From DASSUW01 sp963849695 (lineage in GTDB: Bacteria; Actinomycetota; Thermoleophilia; Solirubrobacterales; Solirubrobacteraceae), in the NCBI GenBank assembly GCA_963849695.1, contig CAWKIT010000014.1, positions 1 to 64,000 on the forward strand: a DNA stretch of 64,000 nt, in the 5' to 3' direction. Position numbers and translations under genes: made by a program. This document shows, one piece after another, positions 17,164-25,089 of the stretch. How positions within the stretch are numbered: the first letter of the stretch is position 1; each line of letters opens with the position of its first letter. Below the pieces are notes generated by a model. The model worked only from the letters and a program-made list of their open reading frames with translations. It was not told the origin of the DNA and made no database searches.

Positions 17164-17826
17164 TCAGGGCCGGTGAACTTCGCCGGTGCGCCCGTGGAGG
17201 GTCCGGTCGCCGGGCGGATCTTCGACCACGTTGAGGCCGGCGACGACCAGCAGGGCGGAGACGGCGAGCGCGAGCGCGACCCGCAGCGCGGAGCCGCGAT
17301 ACCTCCGCAGGCGGGCCCTGCGAAGCGCCGCCGGGTCGCCGCTCCCGAGCAACTCTGCGACCACCTGCTCGTCGAGCCCGAGGCCGCGCTCCGTGCACCA
17401 GGCCAACAGCTCGGCCGGCCCGCGGACCTCGGCGATCTCCGCGTCGTAGCGGTTCGCGAGGCGGTGGATCAGCTTCGCGTTCGCGCGCGGCGTGAGCGCG
17501 AGCGCGTAGGGCCGCGCACGCTCGGCGCGGAACCCGTCCTCGTGCACCTCCGCCGGTCCCTGGGCCTCGACGACGCCGGCGACCGTGACGCGCGGGGCGA
17601 GCACCCGGCGGGCCGACGACAGCCGCGGGTGGTACGCGTGCACTCCGCAGTCGCACTCGGCCGCGGGGGCCGCGTGGCCGGTCGGGCACGTCGCACCGAG
17701 CCACTCGCCGCCGGCCGGCCACAGGGCGCTCTGGTGCGGGCCGGCGAGCCACTCGCCGCGGTCGTCCACGACCACCCTCCAGAACCGCAGTCCGTAGAGG
17801 GAGCCCGCGAACAGCGGCTCGGTCAC
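17164..17826 (-). CDS. Hypothetical protein with one C-terminal membrane helix
   Basis: 220 residues, not recognised as a named family. The N-terminal part (FAGSLYGLRFWRVVVDD, then TCPTGHAAPAAECDCGVHAYHP) contains closely spaced Cys and His that might bind a metal. The middle is charged and probably helical. A single hydrophobic segment, ALRVALALAVSALLVVAGL, lies about 20 residues before the end. The GTG start overlaps the stop of a possible 37-codon ORF upstream (GTGA), which supports both. Orientation would leave most of the protein in the cytoplasm with a C-terminal anchor. Confidence 0.7.
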   Translation of the reverse strand: MTEPLFAGSLYGLRFWRVVVDDRGEWLAGPHQSALWPAGGEWLGATCPTGHAAPAAECDCGVHAYHPRLSSARRVLAPRVTVAGVVEAQGPAEVHEDGFRAERARPYALALTPRANAKLIHRLANRYDAEIAEVRGPAELLAWCTERGLGLDEQVVAELLGSGDPAALRRARLRRYRGSALRVALALAVSALLVVAGLNVVEDPPGDRTLHGRTGEVHRP

Positions 17827-17936
17827 TGTCGTGCGACCGGCTCCTGCGGCTTGGCCGGCTCGCGGGCCGGCTCTTCGCGCGCGGGAAGCGCGACCGGCTC
17901 GGCGATCACGCGCCGAGACTTTCCGATGAAGCTCAC
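17823..17936 (-). CDS. Possible 37-residue proline/glutamate-rich small protein
   Basis: A GTG-started ORF beginning MSFIGKSRRVIAEPVALP and continuing with alternating Pro, Glu and Arg repeats. It ends in a TGA that overlaps the GTG of the next gene, the same coupling seen for most real gene pairs here. No strong Shine-Dalgarno is evident. Small proteins starting with a similar hydrophobic-basic head and a P/E-rich tail seem to recur in related high-GC actinobacteria; that is from memory and unverified. It faces the TPP enzyme divergently, with 54 bp between the starts. Confidence 0.45.
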   Translation of the reverse strand: MSFIGKSRRVIAEPVALPAREEPAREPAKPQEPVARQ

Positions 17937-17990
17937 GACCAGATGGTATTCCCCCCGCCATCCGGGCCGTAAGCGTGTAAGGATCGGGCG

Positions 17991-19619
17991 ATGCCGACCG
18001 GCGCGCAGCTGATCGTCGACCTGCTCGAGGAGCGCGGCGTCGAGGTCTGCTTCGGCCTTCCGGGAGTCCACAACCTCGCGCTGTGGGAGGCGCTGCGCGG
18101 CTCGTCGATCCGGCTCGTCGGAGTCCGCCATGAGCAGGCCGCGGCGTACGCCGCCGACGGGTACGCACGGGCGAGCGGCCGGCTCGGCGTGGCGCTGACC
18201 ACGACCGGCCCGGGCGCCGCCAACACCCTGGCGGCGGTGGGCGAGGCATGGGCGTCGCGCTCGCCGGTGCTCGTGATCGCGACCGACATACCCTCGACGC
18301 TGCGCCGCCCCGGCGTCTATCGCGGCGTGCTGCACGAGACGACCGACCAGGCCGCGATGTTCGCGCCCGTGGTGAAGGGCGTCCACCGCGCCCTCGCCGT
18401 CGGCGACGTGCACTGGGCCGCCTCGATCGCGCTCTCCGATGTGCTGACGCCTCCGCACCGCCCGGTCTACCTCGAGCTGGCCACCGACCTGCTCGGTGCG
18501 CCGGCCTCGAGAGACACGGTCGGCTACGCGCCGTGGTCGGCGCCGGCGCCGGGCGACGCGCTGGAAGATGCGGTCGCCCGGCTCGCGGCTGCCGAGCGGC
18601 CGCTCCTGTGGGCCGGCACGGGAGCGCGGGACGCGGGCGAGCCGGTGACGCGGCTGGCCGAGCGGCTGGCCGCCCCGGTGATCGTCACCTACGGCGCCGC
18701 CGGGCTGCTGCCGCCCACGCACCCATGCCTGGTCGGGATGCCGCCGCACGTCGAGCCCGCGGGCTCGCTGTGGGACGAGGCCGACCTCGTGCTCGCGATC
18801 GGGTCCGACCTCGACGGCGTGCAGACGCAGAACTTCGCGATGCCGCAACCGCCGGCGCTGGTGGCGGTGAACCTCGACGCCGAGGACGCGGCCAAGAACT
18901 ACCGCGTCGACGTCCTGCTCGAGGGCGACGCCGCCGAGGTGACCGCCGCGCTCGTCGACCGCCTGCCCGCCGGCGGGGAGCTCGACTCGCTCGCCGAGCG
19001 CCTGCACGCGGTCCGCGCGCGCGCCTGCTCGCAACTCGACGAGCGCGCGCTGCGGTTCCTCGACGCCGTCCACTTCGCGCTGCCCGAGGACTCCGTCGTG
19101 GTGGCGGACATGTGCATCCCCGGTTACTGGCTGGCCGGCTTCCACACGCCGCCGGCGCCGCGGCGGCTGCAGATCCCGCTCGGCTGGGGGACGCTCGGCT
19201 ACGCGTTCCCGGCGGCGCTCGGCGCGGCCCTGGCGGGTGCCGGCCCGGCCGTGGCGATCGCCGGCGACGGAGGCTTCCTGTTCGCGTGCGGCGAGCTGGC
19301 GACCATGGCGCAGGAGCGGATCCCGCTCACCGTGGTGATCGTCGACGACGGCGGCTACGGCATGCTCCGCTACGACCAGGACCTCCACGGCGACGAGCGC
19401 TACGGCGTCGACCTGGCGACGCCCGACTTCGCCGCGCTCGCCACCGCGTTCGGGGTCCGCGCCGAGACCGTCGACGGGCTCGACGACGCCTTCGGCGAGG
19501 CGCTCGCCCGCCACGTGGCCGAGCCCGAGCCGAGCGTGCTGGTGGCGCGCACGCCCGACCCGCTCGTGCCGCCGCCGAACACGTCGCCGAACTGGTACCG
19601 GCGGCGGACCGGAAGCTGA
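17991..19619 (+). CDS. Thiamine-diphosphate enzyme, acetolactate-synthase-like
   Basis: 542 residues with the three-domain layout of the pyruvate oxidase/acetolactate synthase group. The N-terminal pyrimidine-binding domain has the activating Glu in RHEQAAAYAADGYAR and TTTGPGAANTLAAVGEAW. A central domain contains IGSDLDGVQ. The C-terminal diphosphate domain has WGTLGYAFPAALGAALA and the metal-binding GDGGFLFACGELATM with DDGGYGML. The usual Asn-Asn of the metal motif is Asp-Asp here. No small regulatory subunit gene is adjacent and it is not in an ilv operon, so it is more likely a decarboxylase or related catabolic enzyme than the biosynthetic AHAS. Substrate unknown. Confidence 0.85.
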   Translation: MPTGAQLIVDLLEERGVEVCFGLPGVHNLALWEALRGSSIRLVGVRHEQAAAYAADGYARASGRLGVALTTTGPGAANTLAAVGEAWASRSPVLVIATDIPSTLRRPGVYRGVLHETTDQAAMFAPVVKGVHRALAVGDVHWAASIALSDVLTPPHRPVYLELATDLLGAPASRDTVGYAPWSAPAPGDALEDAVARLAAAERPLLWAGTGARDAGEPVTRLAERLAAPVIVTYGAAGLLPPTHPCLVGMPPHVEPAGSLWDEADLVLAIGSDLDGVQTQNFAMPQPPALVAVNLDAEDAAKNYRVDVLLEGDAAEVTAALVDRLPAGGELDSLAERLHAVRARACSQLDERALRFLDAVHFALPEDSVVVADMCIPGYWLAGFHTPPAPRRLQIPLGWGTLGYAFPAALGAALAGAGPAVAIAGDGGFLFACGELATMAQERIPLTVVIVDDGGYGMLRYDQDLHGDERYGVDLATPDFAALATAFGVRAETVDGLDDAFGEALARHVAEPEPSVLVARTPDPLVPPPNTSPNWYRRRTGS

Positions 19620-19697
19620 CACCCCCGGAATAGCTCAGCCCGGCTCTCCGTCCTAGACCGGTGGAGTGCACGATCCACCACCGATGAAAGGACGCAC

Positions 19698-20237
19698 ATG
19701 AAGCGTCTCACCTCCGCGGTCGCCGCGCTGTTGCTCATGCTCGCCGCCGTCGCCGCCTCCGGGGCGTTCGCCGGATCCACGGCGGGCGCCGACAGATCGA
19801 ACGGCGGCGGCCACTCGTACGGGTTCGAGCGGTTCCTCCAGCGCTACGAGGCGGCCAACACGGCGTTCGTCAACGGCGACCCGCGACCGTGGCTGTCGAT
19901 CGTCGCCGAGAAGGACCCGCAGTCGATCTTCGGCGGCTTCGGCGGACTCGGAGAGTCGGGCGCCGCCGAGGTCCACCAGCGCTATCTGCTGGCGGCGAAC
20001 GCGTTCCGCCCGAGCGGCGCCGACGTCGACTTCGAGTATCTGGTCAAGGACGTCCGCGGCAAGCTGGCGTACACGGTCGCGATCGAGCGAAGCGAGGTCC
20101 TGTACGCGGGGCAGACGGAGCGACGGCCGCAGGTCCTCCGCTCGACGATGATCTTCCGCTTCGAGCACGGCGCCTGGAAGATCGTCCACCGGCACGCTGA
20201 CGACATGATCGATCTGGAGCTTCCGGGGAGCGACTGA
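19698..20237 (+). CDS. Secreted SnoaL/NTF2-like protein
   Basis: 179 residues. A signal peptide covers about 1-30 (MKRLTSAVAALLLMLAAVAA, then SGAFAGS). The mature domain has the NTF2-like cone-fold pattern: an opening helix FERFLQRYEAANTAFVNGD, a middle with FGGFGG, and closing strands VLRSTMIFRFEHGAWKIVHRHAD. This resembles DUF4440/SnoaL-3 proteins that bind small ligands or act as simple hydrolases or isomerases. Shine-Dalgarno AAAGGA is 7 nt before the ATG. The 78-bp gap upstream follows the TPP gene on the same strand and may hold its own promoter. Function not assignable. Confidence 0.75.
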   Translation: MKRLTSAVAALLLMLAAVAASGAFAGSTAGADRSNGGGHSYGFERFLQRYEAANTAFVNGDPRPWLSIVAEKDPQSIFGGFGGLGESGAAEVHQRYLLAANAFRPSGADVDFEYLVKDVRGKLAYTVAIERSEVLYAGQTERRPQVLRSTMIFRFEHGAWKIVHRHADDMIDLELPGSD

Positions 20238-20240
20238 CCA

Positions 20241-21113
20241 TCAGCGCTCGGTGTGGACGGCAACGCCGCCGACCACCAGCGCGACGCCGAAGACCTCGAC
20301 CGCGGTCGGGAGTTGTCCCAGGACGACGATCCCGATCACGGTCGCGGTCGCCGGCAGCAGCGAGACCATCAGCGCGTACGTGGAGCGCTGCATGCGCGCC
20401 AGCGCGAGCTGGTCGCAGACGTACGGGATCACCGATGACGACACGCCGACGCCGATGCCGGCCGCGATCGCGACCGGATCGGTGAGCGCGGGCACCACCG
20501 CCCAGCCGCCGATCGGAGTGACGAAGACGGCCGCGATCAGCATCGCCGCCGCGAGCCCGTCGATCCCGGCGGCCGCTCCGCGCTCGGCGACCTTCGCCCC
20601 GAGCACGATGTAGAGCGCGAACATCACCGCGTTGGCGGCGGCAAGCGCGACGCCGAGCGGCTCGCCCTCGAGCACGACGTCGGTCAAGAGGTAGACGCCG
20701 GCGACGGCCATCGCCAGCGCGACCAGGTTGCGCGGCGTGCGCGTCCCGATCGCGGCCAGCACGATCACCGGCAGGAACTCGATCGCCGCCACCGTGCCCA
20801 GCGGCAGCCGGTCGATCGCGCTGTAGAAGATGCAGTTCATCACCGCCAGGACGGCGCCCCAGGCGACGAGCAGACGCTTGCCGTCGCGATCGAGCGCGGC
20901 GAACGCCCGCCACGGCTTCCGCCAGGCGGCGAAGATCAGCGCCGCCGAGGCGATCCGCAGCCAGGCGACGCCCAGCACCTCGACGCGCGCGAACAGCAGC
21001 ACCGCGAACGCCGGCCCGAGGTAGTGGAAGACCGCGCTGATCGCGAAGAAGCTCTCCGGCGGCGCCTTGGCCGCGAACGAGCCGGCCCATCGGTTCACGG
21101 TGGTCGCCGTCAC
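20241..21113 (-). CDS. EamA/RhtA-type drug-metabolite transporter
   Basis: 290 residues with about ten hydrophobic helices in two repeated halves, the EamA pattern. PLGTVAAIEFLPVIVLA, GVYLLTDVV and SSSVIPYVCDQLALARMQRSTYALMVSLLPATATVIG closely resemble RhtA-type amino-acid (homoserine/threonine) exporters. It is divergent from a LysR gene 72 bp away, a layout in which the regulator usually controls the exporter. GTG at 21113 is used as start; another GTG five codons on is possible. The substrate is not fixed by sequence; small amino acids are the best guess. Confidence 0.87.
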   Translation of the reverse strand: MTATTVNRWAGSFAAKAPPESFFAISAVFHYLGPAFAVLLFARVEVLGVAWLRIASAALIFAAWRKPWRAFAALDRDGKRLLVAWGAVLAVMNCIFYSAIDRLPLGTVAAIEFLPVIVLAAIGTRTPRNLVALAMAVAGVYLLTDVVLEGEPLGVALAAANAVMFALYIVLGAKVAERGAAAGIDGLAAAMLIAAVFVTPIGGWAVVPALTDPVAIAAGIGVGVSSSVIPYVCDQLALARMQRSTYALMVSLLPATATVIGIVVLGQLPTAVEVFGVALVVGGVAVHTER

Positions 21114-21148
21114 CCCGCCGACGGTATGAGCGGCCGCGCCCCACCGCA

Positions 21149-21163
21149 ATCTCGATGCGCGAT
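21149..21163. promoter_or_regulatory. Candidate LysR-type binding site
   Basis: ATCTCGATGCGCGAT fits the LysR T-N11-A rule with ATC/GAT inverted ends. It lies in the 72-bp divergent promoter region between the EamA exporter and the LysR gene. Short and degenerate, so only a candidate. Confidence 0.35.
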
Positions 21164-21185
21164 GGGGGGTATCTACGATGCGGCG

Positions 21186-22067
21186 ATGGAGCTCCGCCAG
21201 CTGCGCGCTTTCGTCCAGGTGGTCAACGCCGGGACCTTCACGCTCGCCGCCGAGGAGCTGCATCTCGCGCAGTCGGCGGTCTCGCGAGCGGTCGGGCAGC
21301 TCGAGGCCGAGCTCGGGTTCGCGCTGCTGCGCCGCACGAGCACCGGCGTCGAGCTGACCGAGGCGGGCACGGCGGTGTTCGAGCGGGCGCGCGAGGTCGT
21401 CGCGGGGGCGGACGCGATCCGCTCCGACCTCGCCGCACTGCGCGGGCTGCTGGAGGGAACCGTCGCGCTCGGGACGATGCTGCCGCCCGGGCCGATCGAC
21501 CTGCCCGGCCTGCTTGCGGCCTTCCACGCCGCCCACCCCGGCATCGGCGTCCATGTGCGCGAGGGGAGCGCGCCCGAGGTCCTCGCCGCTCTGCGGCGCG
21601 ACGAGCTCGACGTCGCCTTCACCGGGGTCGAGCCCGGCGCGCTCGACGACGGCCTCGCCGGCGAGCGGATGCTGAGCGAGGAGCTTCTCCTGATCACGCC
21701 GCCCGGCCACCGCGCGCTGGCGCTCGACGAGCTCTCCGGCGTGCCCTTCATCGGCTACCGCCGGGGCTCGGCGCTGCGCGACACGGTCGACGGCGCGCTG
21801 CGCGCCGCCGCCGCCACGCCCGAGATCGTGTTCGAGAGCGACGAGCTGGTGAGCGTCCGCGAGCTGGTCGCCCGCTCGCTCGGCGTGTCGATCGTGCCGC
21901 GCTCGACCGTCGAGGGCGACGGGCCGCGGGTGGCGGCGATCGAGATCGGGCTCGCACGCCCGCTCACGCTCGCCTGGCGCGAGCGCCGCCAGCCGCCCGC
22001 GGCGGCGGCGTTCCTGGACTACATCCGCGCGGCCGCCGGCGCCGAGCGGCTTCCGCTGGTCGCGTGA
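21186..22067 (+). CDS. LysR-family transcriptional regulator
   Basis: 293 residues. The N-terminal winged helix-turn-helix is canonical: MELRQLRAFVQVVNAGTFTL, then AAEELHLAQSAVSRAVGQLE and LGFALLRRTSTGVELTEAG. The effector domain follows with LEGTVALGTMLPPGPIDLP and DELDVAFTGVEP. The ATG at 21186 starts directly at the conserved MELRQL. It overlaps the downstream GNAT gene (GTGA) and is divergent from the EamA exporter, its likely target. The inducer is unknown. Confidence 0.93.
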   Translation: MELRQLRAFVQVVNAGTFTLAAEELHLAQSAVSRAVGQLEAELGFALLRRTSTGVELTEAGTAVFERAREVVAGADAIRSDLAALRGLLEGTVALGTMLPPGPIDLPGLLAAFHAAHPGIGVHVREGSAPEVLAALRRDELDVAFTGVEPGALDDGLAGERMLSEELLLITPPGHRALALDELSGVPFIGYRRGSALRDTVDGALRAAAATPEIVFESDELVSVRELVARSLGVSIVPRSTVEGDGPRVAAIEIGLARPLTLAWRERRQPPAAAAFLDYIRAAAGAERLPLVA

Positions 22068-22576
22068 GGCTCCGGCGGATCCGCGCGGGCGACGCCGTGC
22101 CGCTGCGAGAGCTGCGGCTGCGCGCGCTGCAGGAGGCGTCGTACGCCTTCGCGACGACGTTCGCGGAGGCGAGCGACCGGCCCGCCGAGTACTGGGAGAC
22201 CTGGACCCGAAAGCCCGCCGACGAGCAGGTGACGTTCGTGGCGGTCGACGGCGAGCGCTGGGTCGGCATGGCCTCCGGATGGCTGTCGGACCACGCGCCG
22301 GGCCGCGCCTGGCTGGCTCAGCTGTGGGTCGACCCCGGCGTGCGCCGAGCCGGCCTCGGCCTCCGCCTGATCGAGGCCGTGGCCGGCTGGGCGCGCGAGC
22401 GCGGCATGATCGCGCTCGAGCTGTCGGTGACCAGCAACAACCCCGCCGCCGCGGCGTTCTACGCCCGCGCCGGATTCGTCGAGACGGGCCGCCGGCGACC
22501 GTTGCCGAGCGACCCGTCGCGCACCGAGGTGTTTCTCTCGAGGGAGCTCAGTCCTGCCACGCCGCGAGGCCGGTGA
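22064..22576 (+). CDS. GNAT-family N-acetyltransferase
   Basis: 170 residues. LRRIRAGDAVPLRELRLRAL at the start, then the acetyl-CoA signature LWVDPGVRRAGLGLRLIEAV (the V.p..RG.G.G loop, here RRAGLG) and LSVTSNNPAAAAFYARAGF with the usual Asn and Tyr. It acetylates an amine of unknown identity. It is translationally coupled to the LysR gene, so an amino-acid-like substrate shared with the exporter is conceivable. Its 3' end overlaps the convergent DUF4394 gene by 29 bp. Confidence 0.9.
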   Translation: MRLRRIRAGDAVPLRELRLRALQEASYAFATTFAEASDRPAEYWETWTRKPADEQVTFVAVDGERWVGMASGWLSDHAPGRAWLAQLWVDPGVRRAGLGLRLIEAVAGWARERGMIALELSVTSNNPAAAAFYARAGFVETGRRRPLPSDPSRTEVFLSRELSPATPRGR

Positions 22577-23390
22577 CCACGAGGCGCTTGCCGCCGCCGA
22601 CGCGGCCGAGCCACTTGGTCTTGCCGGTCGGGACGTCGACCGTGTACAGGCTGGTGCCGCGGCCGGAGGTCGCGTTCGAGAGGTAGCCGATGTTGTCGGC
22701 GCCCGCGATGTCGAAGCCGGCGTTGAGGCCGACGTCGACCCGAAGCTTGCGCGGGTTCGTGAGCGTGCCGTTGTTCGGCGGGTTCTGCGTGAACAGCGAG
22801 TCGCTCGCCGCGTCGACCACATGCAGCGTGGTCGCGGCCGGCGGGCTGAAGCTGAACGACGAGTTCTCGTAGCCGGCGGCCACGACCTGCGGCATGCCGG
22901 GGTTCAGATCCGCATCGGCGCTCAGCACGGTGCCCTCGTCGACGTTCAGGCGCAGGTTCTGCCGGTCGTCGCTCACGACGCGGATCTTGTCCACGACCGG
23001 GTTGAAGTCGACCCCGTACGACTGACCGCGCAGGGCCGGGGTGAAGGCCGGACCCTCGGCGATCGCGATGCCGGTCGAGGGGTTGACGCGATAGACGACG
23101 CCATCCGAGCCGACGCCATAGAGGTCGCCGGTCTTGGGCCGGAAGTCGATGCCGCGCAGGCTCACGCCGGCCGGCAGGCCGGAGATCGTCTGGATGTCGC
23201 GGATCCGCTCGGGATCGCGGGCGTTGAAGGTGAGGAGCTGGTTCTGGTTCGTGGTGGCGACCAGCATCCGGGCCTGGCGCTGCGACCAGTCCTTGTCACC
23301 ACCACGGTGCGAAGCCTGTGCGGCCACGGTGGAGAGGGCGAGAACGCAGCCCAAGGCTGCGCTCCAGCGGAGCAGGTGGGTACGACTCAT
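22548..23390 (-). CDS. Secreted DUF4394 protein
   Basis: 280 residues. An N-terminal signal peptide (LRWSAALGCVLALSTVAAQA) is followed by a DUF4394-type beta-propeller-like domain: NQLLTFNARDPERIRDIQTI, GIDFRPKTGDLYGVGSDGVVYRV, SYGVDFNPVVDKIRVVSD, NLRLNVDEGTV and GTSLYTVDVPTGKTKWLG. Such proteins are exported and of unknown function. The ATG is preceded by GGAGG at 5 nt. The gene stands alone between the GNAT and the aldehyde dehydrogenase; no partner is obvious. Confidence 0.87.
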   Translation of the reverse strand: MSRTHLLRWSAALGCVLALSTVAAQASHRGGDKDWSQRQARMLVATTNQNQLLTFNARDPERIRDIQTISGLPAGVSLRGIDFRPKTGDLYGVGSDGVVYRVNPSTGIAIAEGPAFTPALRGQSYGVDFNPVVDKIRVVSDDRQNLRLNVDEGTVLSADADLNPGMPQVVAAGYENSSFSFSPPAATTLHVVDAASDSLFTQNPPNNGTLTNPRKLRVDVGLNAGFDIAGADNIGYLSNATSGRGTSLYTVDVPTGKTKWLGRVGGGKRLVVTGLAAWQD

Positions 23391-23509
23391 GGGGGCCTCC
23401 GGGGGAGTCGGGGGGGACGGCCGCTTCTGCGTGCGACCGGCCCCCGCGGTTCACCCCCTCGCGCGTCTGGCGCGCCGGCGCTCTACCGGAATGTGCGCCC
23501 GCAGACTGT

Positions 23510-25089
23510 CTAGAACGTGCGCTCTTCGAGCCTGAAGTCGAGCTGCGCGTCGACCTCCACGACGTCCATCTGGGCCTTCTGGAGCTTGCCCGCGTAGTCC
23601 CAGTTCATCGACTGCCAGCGGGTGAACTGGTCGAGCACCCAGATGCCGGACTGGCGCGAGCCGTTGCCGGACTTGCCGTTGCCGCCGAACGGCAGGTGCG
23701 CCTCGGCGCCCGACGTCGAGTTGTTGACCGACACCATGCCGGCGGTGATGCGCTCGCGGAACCGGAACGCGTGCTCGCCGGAGCGCGTGTAGATCGACGA
23801 CGAGAGCCCGTAGCCGTGGTTGTTGGCGAGCTCCATCGCCTCGTCGAAGGTCCGGAACGTCGCCACGCCGGTGATCGGCCCGAACGTCTCCGTCGCATAG
23901 AGATCGTCGTCGAGCGTGACCCCGTCGACCAGGACCGGGTGGTAGTAGATCCCCGCGTCCGGGTCGCCCACGAAGCCCTCGCGCGGGTTGGACGAGGTGA
24001 TCCGGCCCTGCGCGGTCGAGCCGTAGGTCGTGTGGTGGTCGCGGATCAGGCCGAGCCAGTCCTCGAACCGCTCGGCGAAGCGCTCGTGCAGCATCGGCCC
24101 GTACAGGACGTCCTGCGCCGGGTCGCCCACCGGCGCTCCGCGCAGCCGCTCGTCGAGCCTGCGGACGTACTCGTCGTGGACCGACTCGTGGACGATCGCG
24201 GTGCCGAGCGAGGTGCAGCGCTGGCCGGCCGTGCCATAGCCGCCGAACAGCGCGCCCTCGACCGCGAGGTCGACGTCGGCGTCGTCCATCACCACCATCG
24301 GGTTCTTGCCGCCGAGCTCGAGGCACGGCGACTGCAGATGGCGGCCGCACAGCTCGCCGATCTTCGATCCGACCGCGCTCGAGCCGGTGAAGCCGACCTT
24401 GTCGACCAGCCTCTCGTCGAGAGCCTGCGAAAGCCCCTCGAAGGTCTGCGCGCCCTCGGCCTGGACCACGTTCAACACGCCACCCGGGACGCCGCCGGCG
24501 TGGAACAGCTTCGCTAGCGCGTCGCCGAGCGCCGGCGAGTACTCGGCCGGCTTCCACACCACCGCGTTGCCGCACAGGATCGCCGGGACCAGGTACCACG
24601 AGGGAACCGCGACCGGGAAGTTGCCGGCGGTCACGATCGCCGCGACGCCGACCGGCATCCGGAACGTGAACAGCTGCTTGTCCGGCATCTCCGAGGGCAC
24701 GGTCTGCCCGTACAGGCGCCTGCCTTCGCCGACGAAGAAGTCGCAGGTGTCGATGATCTCCTGCACCTCGCCGAGCGACTCGGCGTAGGGCTTGCCGACC
24801 TCGCGCGTGACGAGCCGCGACAGCGCCTCCTTGTTGGCCTCGACGATGCGGCCGACGTTGGCGATCACGCGCCCGCGCGCCGGGGCGGGCACCTGCGCCC
24901 ATTCGCGCTGGGCGGCGCGGGCGGCGCGGCAGGCGTCGACGAACGTCGAGGCGTCGGCGAGCCGCACCTCGGCGACGACCTCGGAGGTGTTGGCGGGGTT
25001 CGTGGAGGTCAGGCGGCCGCCCGGCGCGTCGGCACCGGCTTCCCGTCGACGACCGAGCCGATCTCGGTTCCGGATGCAAGCGTTGTCAT
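23510..25089 (-). CDS. Aldehyde dehydrogenase (ALDH7-like), one-base frame break near the N terminus
   Basis: About 525 residues once the frame is mended. NAD-dependent aldehyde oxidation: the general-base Glu in CLELGGKNPMVVMDDAD, the catalytic Cys in GTAGQRCTSLGTAIV, the NAD site VGFTGSSAVGSKIGEL and TAGNFPVAVPSWYLVPAILCG. The C-terminal FGGNGKSGNGSRQSGIWVLDQFTRWQ suggests an ALDH7/semialdehyde-type branch; substrate unproven. No start codon exists in the main frame. The natural N terminus, MTTLASGTEIGSVVDGKPVP, is in the next frame from ATG 25089. One missing base near 25030 would give KPVPDAPGGRLTSTNPA and restore the gene. Either an assembly indel or a recent mutation. Confidence 0.85.
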
